Assembly (NCBI GenBank): GCA_031264825.1
Contig: JAISDL010000086.1
Location: 1 to 8,160 of the forward strand
Direction: 5' to 3'
Source: Accumulibacter sp.
GTDB taxonomy: Bacteria > Pseudomonadota > Gammaproteobacteria > Burkholderiales > Rhodocyclaceae
DNA: 8,160 nucleotides
How positions within the stretch are numbered: position 1 is the first letter of the stretch; every line of letters starts with the position of its first letter. Position numbers and translations under genes: made by a program. The notes under the pieces were generated by a model. It saw only the letters and a list, made by a program, of their open reading frames with translations. It ran no database searches and was not told the origin of the DNA. Shown here piece by piece: positions 5,556-8,160 of the stretch.

Positions 5556-5638
5556 CCTCTCCGCGCACACCGGGAAGGGCGTACTGAGGTATCCGGGAGC
5601 TTTTACGCGTTTGCGTGTTCAAACCCCCGGACGGGCGC

Positions 5639-5911
5639 TCAGGCGGGAACGGCGAGCGCCTTGACCTGCGCGGAAAGACGGCTCTTGTGCCGCGCGGCCT
5701 TGTTTTTGTGGACGATCTTTTTGTCGGCGATGCGGTCGATGACCGCGACGGACTCTTCGAAAATACGCCTCGCCGCTTCTTTGTCGCCCGCGAGGATCGC
5801 TTTTTGCACGCGTTTTACCGCCGTGCGGAAGGTCGATCGCTGGCTGGCGTTGTGGGCGCGTTGCTTGACGGACTGACGGGCGCGTTTGCGTGCTTGTGCA
5901 CTATTTGCCAT
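5639..5911 (-). CDS. rpsT: Ribosomal protein bS20
   Basis: Small-subunit protein that binds 16S rRNA early in assembly. 90 residues, normal length and strongly basic. The N-terminus MANSAQARKRARQSVKQR and the KAARHKSRL segment near residue 72 are typical. ATG at 5911 has AAGGA nine bases upstream and a good promoter at 5952-5980, so transcription separate from rplS is likely, with a leader of about 34 bases. In E. coli S20 regulates its own translation; whether this happens here is unknown. The downstream neighbour is argD, 475 bp away. Confidence 0.97.
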   Translation of the reverse strand: MANSAQARKRARQSVKQRAHNASQRSTFRTAVKRVQKAILAGDKEAARRIFEESVAVIDRIADKKIVHKNKAARHKSRLSAQVKALAVPA

Positions 5912-5951
5912 GAATGCTTATCCTTGATGATGCGTTGATTCAAAACAGAGA

Positions 5952-5980
5952 ATTCTATAAAAATTCACTCGGGTATTCAA
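5952..5980 (-). promoter_or_regulatory. Sigma70-type promoter of rpsT
   Basis: Minus strand TTGAAT (5980-5975), 17-base spacer, TAGAAT (5957-5952), the latter five of six to consensus. The region is locally AT-rich in a GC-rich genome. Transcription would start near 5945. Confidence 0.6.
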
Positions 5981-6029
5981 GCGTCTCGCCCGTAAGACGC
6001 CGGACGGTTTCCTCAAGAAGCCGTCCGGC
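5981..6029 (-). terminator. Double hairpin between rplS and rpsT
   Basis: The first stem on the minus strand pairs 6029-6021 with 6007-5999 (GCCGGACGG with CCGTCCGGC), extendable by four inner pairs including one G-T, leaving a five-base loop. The second pairs 6000-5995 with 5986-5981 (GCGTCT with AGACGC); the two share one or two bases. No T-run follows immediately. The placement, 37 bases after the rplS stop and just upstream of the rpsT promoter, suggests the end of the rpsP-rplS transcript or a 3' stabilising structure. Confidence 0.5.
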
Positions 6030-6066
6030 AAGCGTCGGAAGAGCGAGGCGCCGGAGGTGCCGATGC

Positions 6067-6447
6067 TCAGGCCTGCTCGGGTTTCGCTTTTTTGCGCACG
6101 AGCTTTTCCTTGATGCGCGCGGATTTTCCGGAGCGCTGGCGCAGGTAGTAGAGCTTGGCGCGGCGAACGTCGCCGCGTCGCTTGACCTCGATCGCCGAGA
6201 CGAGCGGCGAGTAGGTCTGAAACGTCCGCTCGACGCCTTCGCCCGACGAGATTTTTCGGACGATGAAGCTCGAATTGAGGCCGCGATTGCGTTTTGCGAT
6301 GACGACGCCTTCGTAGGCCTGCAAGCGCTCGCGCGTGCCTTCCTTGACCTTGACCTGGACGACGACGGTGTCGCCGGGGCCGAATTCGGGAATCGTTTTG
6401 CCCAGACGGGCGATTTCTTCTTGCTCGAGTTGCTCTATCAGATTCAT
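6067..6447 (-). CDS. rplS: Ribosomal protein bL19
   Basis: Large-subunit protein at the subunit interface. 126 residues, close to the usual 115-130. Typical stretches are PEFGPGDTVVVQVKVKEG at 20-37, RLQAYEGVVIAKRNRGLNSSF at 41-61 and KLYYLR at 98-103, with a Lys/Arg-rich C-terminal tail. ATG at 6447 has AAAGGAG seven bases upstream, inside the end of trmD. Only two bases separate it from the trmD stop. Last gene of rpsP-rimM-trmD-rplS, followed by a strong hairpin. Confidence 0.97.
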   Translation of the reverse strand: MNLIEQLEQEEIARLGKTIPEFGPGDTVVVQVKVKEGTRERLQAYEGVVIAKRNRGLNSSFIVRKISSGEGVERTFQTYSPLVSAIEVKRRGDVRRAKLYYLRQRSGKSARIKEKLVRKKAKPEQA

Positions 6448-6449
6448 TT

Positions 6450-7253
6450 TTATACTCCTTTGTTATCCTGACCGCATTGCTCCCGGTATTCCGCCAGGAG
6501 TTGCGTTTCCTCGGCGGTCATCGGCCGCACCTCGATGAGGTCGGGCCGGCGCCGCCATGTCCGCCCGAGCGCCTGTTTGAGGCGCCAGCGGCGGATCGCT
6601 TCGTGGTGACCGGACAGCAAAACGTCCGGCACCCGCAGACCGTCGTATTCCTCCGGCCGCGTATAGTGCGGGCAATCCAAAAGGCCCGCGACAAACGAAT
6701 CCTGAATCGCCGAGCCGGCGTCGTTCAACGCCTCCGGCAACTGTCTGACAACGGCGTCCAGCAAAGCCATTGCCGGAATTTCGCCTCCCGAGAGGACGAA
6801 ATCTCCGATCGAAACTTCCTCATCGACTTCGCGCTCGATCAAACGCTCGTCGATTCCTTCGTAACGGCCGCACAGAAGGATCAATCCTTCGGTTTCGCGC
6901 CGCCGGACAAATTCCATGACGCGCTCGTGCGTCAGGCGCGCGCCCTGCGGCGACAGGCAGACGACGCGGCTTTGCGCTTTCCCCGCGTCGCGTTGGCGAC
7001 GTTTCGCCGCGTCGATCGCCGCCTTCAGAGGTTCCGGCAACATCAGCATTCCGGGCCCGCCGCCGTAGGGACGATCGTCGACGGTCCGGTGCGCGTCGCG
7101 CGTAAAATCCCTCGGATTCCAGAGGTACAGGCTCCAGCATCCCTTTTCGATTGCGCGCCGCGTGATTCCCGATCGCGTCAGCGCGTCGAACATTTCGGGA
7201 AACAGCGTCAGCGCGTCGGCGACGAAGGCCGTTTCCGAAGCGACCGCGTTCAC
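6450..7253 (-). CDS. trmD: tRNA (guanine-N1)-methyltransferase
   Basis: Methylates G37 next to the anticodon using S-adenosylmethionine, preventing +1 frameshifting. 267 residues from GTG at 7253, slightly over the usual 240-260. The SPOUT trefoil-knot signatures are present: LTLFPEMFDALTRSGITRRA at 15-34, DDRPYGGGPGMLM at 59-71, LSPQGARLT at 100-108, LLCGRYEGIDERLIE at 126-140, and SIGDFVLSGGEIPAM at 148-162. HYTRPEEYDGLRVPDVLLSG begins at residue 196. The GTG start is inferred: it overlaps the rimM stop (GTGA), a GGGA lies nine bases upstream, and the next Met (residue 21) is inside the conserved core. The in-frame extension upstream of 7253 is antisense-like Arg-rich sequence within rimM. 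Confidence 0.93.
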   Translation of the reverse strand: MNAVASETAFVADALTLFPEMFDALTRSGITRRAIEKGCWSLYLWNPRDFTRDAHRTVDDRPYGGGPGMLMLPEPLKAAIDAAKRRQRDAGKAQSRVVCLSPQGARLTHERVMEFVRRRETEGLILLCGRYEGIDERLIEREVDEEVSIGDFVLSGGEIPAMALLDAVVRQLPEALNDAGSAIQDSFVAGLLDCPHYTRPEEYDGLRVPDVLLSGHHEAIRRWRLKQALGRTWRRRPDLIEVRPMTAEETQLLAEYREQCGQDNKGV

Positions 7254-7822
7254 CAGTCGAGTTCCCAATCGACCCGGATGCGCCGCCGTATACGGTCGAC
7301 GTCGAGGACGACCGGGGCGACGAAGGGCAAAAGCCTCTCGCGGCCCGCGCCGTCGACGACGCGCAGAACGTCGTTCGCCGGTGTTTCTATCAAGCCATGA
7401 ACGACGCCGATCGGCTGCTCGTTCAAGTTCTCGACGGCAAGCCCGATCAGATCGTCCCAATAAAACTCGTCTTCGTCGGTCGGCGGCAATCCCGCGCGCG
7501 GAACGCCGACGAGCATCCCCCGCAAACTTTCCGCCGCGCTCCGGTCGGCGATGCCGGAAAGTTCGGCGATCAGGAGGCGATCCCGCACGTCGCAACGCGC
7601 GACGCGAAAACTCCGCCACGCATCGGGATCGTTCTCGCGCCCCTCGGCGCCAAGGCACCATTCGGGCAAACGCGCCCACGCGGGGAGGTCGTCGACAAAA
7701 GGCCGCAACTTGATCGCGCCGCGCAGTCCATACGCGTCGATGACCTTGCCGAAGACGGCGATCTCGTCCGCGCGCGGCGCAGGCGGCGGATTTTCCGGAA
7801 GAGATTCTTCGCGGCGATTCAT
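7250..7822 (-). CDS. rimM: Ribosome maturation factor RimM
   Basis: Assists 30S maturation, binding near ribosomal protein uS19. 190 residues, slightly longer than the usual 165-180 because of a Pro-rich N-terminal lead of about 18 residues. The RimM domain begins at IAVFGKVIDAYGLRGAIKLRP (21-41). The C-terminal PRC-barrel shows EFYWDDLIGLAV (119-130), GLIETPANDVLRV (143-155) and LLPFVAPVVLDVD (164-176). It ends with an acidic and Trp-rich VDWELDW. The stop overlaps the trmD GTG by four bases. ATG at 7822 has no clear Shine-Dalgarno site, so a slightly different start is possible. It follows rpsP by 87 bases. Confidence 0.95.
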   Translation of the reverse strand: MNRREESLPENPPPAPRADEIAVFGKVIDAYGLRGAIKLRPFVDDLPAWARLPEWCLGAEGRENDPDAWRSFRVARCDVRDRLLIAELSGIADRSAAESLRGMLVGVPRAGLPPTDEDEFYWDDLIGLAVENLNEQPIGVVHGLIETPANDVLRVVDGAGRERLLPFVAPVVLDVDRIRRRIRVDWELDW

Positions 7823-7869
7823 CGCGTTTTCACGTCGCGTACCTTGCCCACATTACCCGAACAACAACT

Positions 7870-7896
7870 CCCCGACGCCTTGCACGGCGCGCGGGG
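7870..7896 (-). promoter_or_regulatory. GC-rich hairpin between rpsP and rimM
   Basis: On the minus strand CCCCG (7896-7892) pairs with CGGGG (7874-7870), and inside it CGCC (7889-7886) with GGCG (7879-7876), around a six-base loop. It begins 13 bases after the rpsP stop. The following AGTTGTTGTT is T-rich but not a run, so it may be a partial terminator or an RNA-processing structure giving more rpsP than rimM product. Confidence 0.4.
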
Positions 7897-7909
7897 TTCA
7901 TGAAAGGAA

Positions 7910-8160
7910 TCAGGCGGCGGGCGTTGCGACGGGAGCGACGGCGGGCGCGGGAGCGGGCGTCGCTTTGGCGCCGGCCTGCCGGACGAGCCTCGATACGGTT
8001 TCCGAGAGGCGCGCGCCCTGTTGCAGCCAGTGGTTCAGGCGATCCGCGGCGATCCGCAGACCTTCTTCCTTTTCCGTGGCGATCGGGTTGTAAAAACCGA
8101 TCCGCTCGATGAAACGACCGTCGCGGCGAACACGCGAGTCCGTGACCACCACGCTGTAAA
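7910..8160 (-). CDS. rpsP: Ribosomal protein bS16 (5' end outside window)
   Basis: Small-subunit assembly protein. The visible 82 complete codons begin YSVVVTDSRVRRDGRFIERI, matching the bS16 core, so the first roughly 15-17 residues lie beyond the right edge. GTG codons at the edge are internal Val codons and not the start. Later motifs: GFYNPIATEKEEGLRI, and a WLQQGARLSETVSRLVRQAG helix. The C-terminus is an Ala/Pro tail (KATPAPAPAVAPVATPAA), a common low-complexity extension. First gene of the cluster with rimM, trmD and rplS. Confidence 0.94.
   Translation of the reverse strand, partial: YSVVVTDSRVRRDGRFIERIGFYNPIATEKEEGLRIAADRLNHWLQQGARLSETVSRLVRQAGAKATPAPAPAVAPVATPAA

Larger units (their letters stand above)
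5164..5638. other. rpsT-argD intergenic region with two repeat copies
   Basis: 475 bp without a credible gene. Near argD (5164-5290) it is AT-richer, as expected for a leader and promoter. Repeats occupy about 5307-5402. From 5403 to 5638 it is GC-rich unique sequence with one 7-bp hairpin at 5525-5555. GTTGGGTTCTCGT at 5415-5427 is the exact reverse complement of 1032-1044, linking it to the sequence beside the long palindrome. Downstream of rpsT I see no clear terminator with a T-run. Confidence 0.6.

Noticed and set aside
5403..5638. tRNA or protein gene between rpsT and argD
   Set aside because: No T-arm-like motif or cloverleaf was found, and the open frames lack ribosome sites or recognisable protein character.
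7254..7679. 142-residue N-terminal extension of TrmD
   Set aside because: It overlaps rimM in another frame, is Arg-rich mirror sequence, and would make TrmD far too long. GTG at 7253 fits the family.
7830..7901. 23-codon Arg-rich open frame between rpsP and rimM as a leader peptide
   Set aside because: No ribosome binding site before its ATG at 7901, it begins inside the hairpin flank, and short Arg-rich frames are expected in GC-rich DNA.

Overview
The window is about 60% GC and reads as chromosomal DNA from a Gram-negative bacterium, most likely a betaproteobacterium. That assignment rests on remembered family resemblance of ArgG, RimM and ArgD and on the gene order (rpsP-rimM-trmD-rplS, then rpsT, then arginine genes). 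No phylogeny could be run. Nearly every gene is on the minus strand, so the biological order runs from the right end of the window to the left.

Right part (about 8160 down to 5639): the ribosome and tRNA-modification cluster rpsP (bS16, 5' end outside the window), rimM, trmD and rplS (bL19), followed by rpsT (bS20). rimM and trmD overlap by four bases (GTGA), and trmD and rplS are two bases apart, so translation is probably coupled. rpsT is separated from rplS by two hairpins and a good sigma70-type promoter, so it is probably its own unit.

Middle part (5163 down to 1723): argD, argF and argG, three enzymes of arginine synthesis. argD and argF overlap by four bases (ATGA). The 109-base argF-argG gap holds a 10-bp inverted repeat, small hairpins and a terminator-like stem with six Ts ending only about three bases before the argG ribosome binding site. 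This arrangement suggests attenuation of argG rather than plain termination of argF.

Left part (1722 down to 1): a repeat-rich stretch with one small plus-strand gene, an 83-residue coiled-coil protein with one membrane segment, then a minus-strand amino-acid-type ABC substrate-binding lipoprotein running off the left edge. The spaces around the small gene (812-1203 and 1456-1752) and the rpsT-argD space (5164-5638) share several short palindromic or tandem repeat families. One repeat tract supplies the last nine codons and the stop of argG. A 235-bp segment at 1466-1700 has inverted ends and resembles a small non-autonomous element.

I found no complete new multi-gene system. The most unusual items are the attenuator-like argF-argG leader, the repeat-built small membrane protein, and the shared repeat families.
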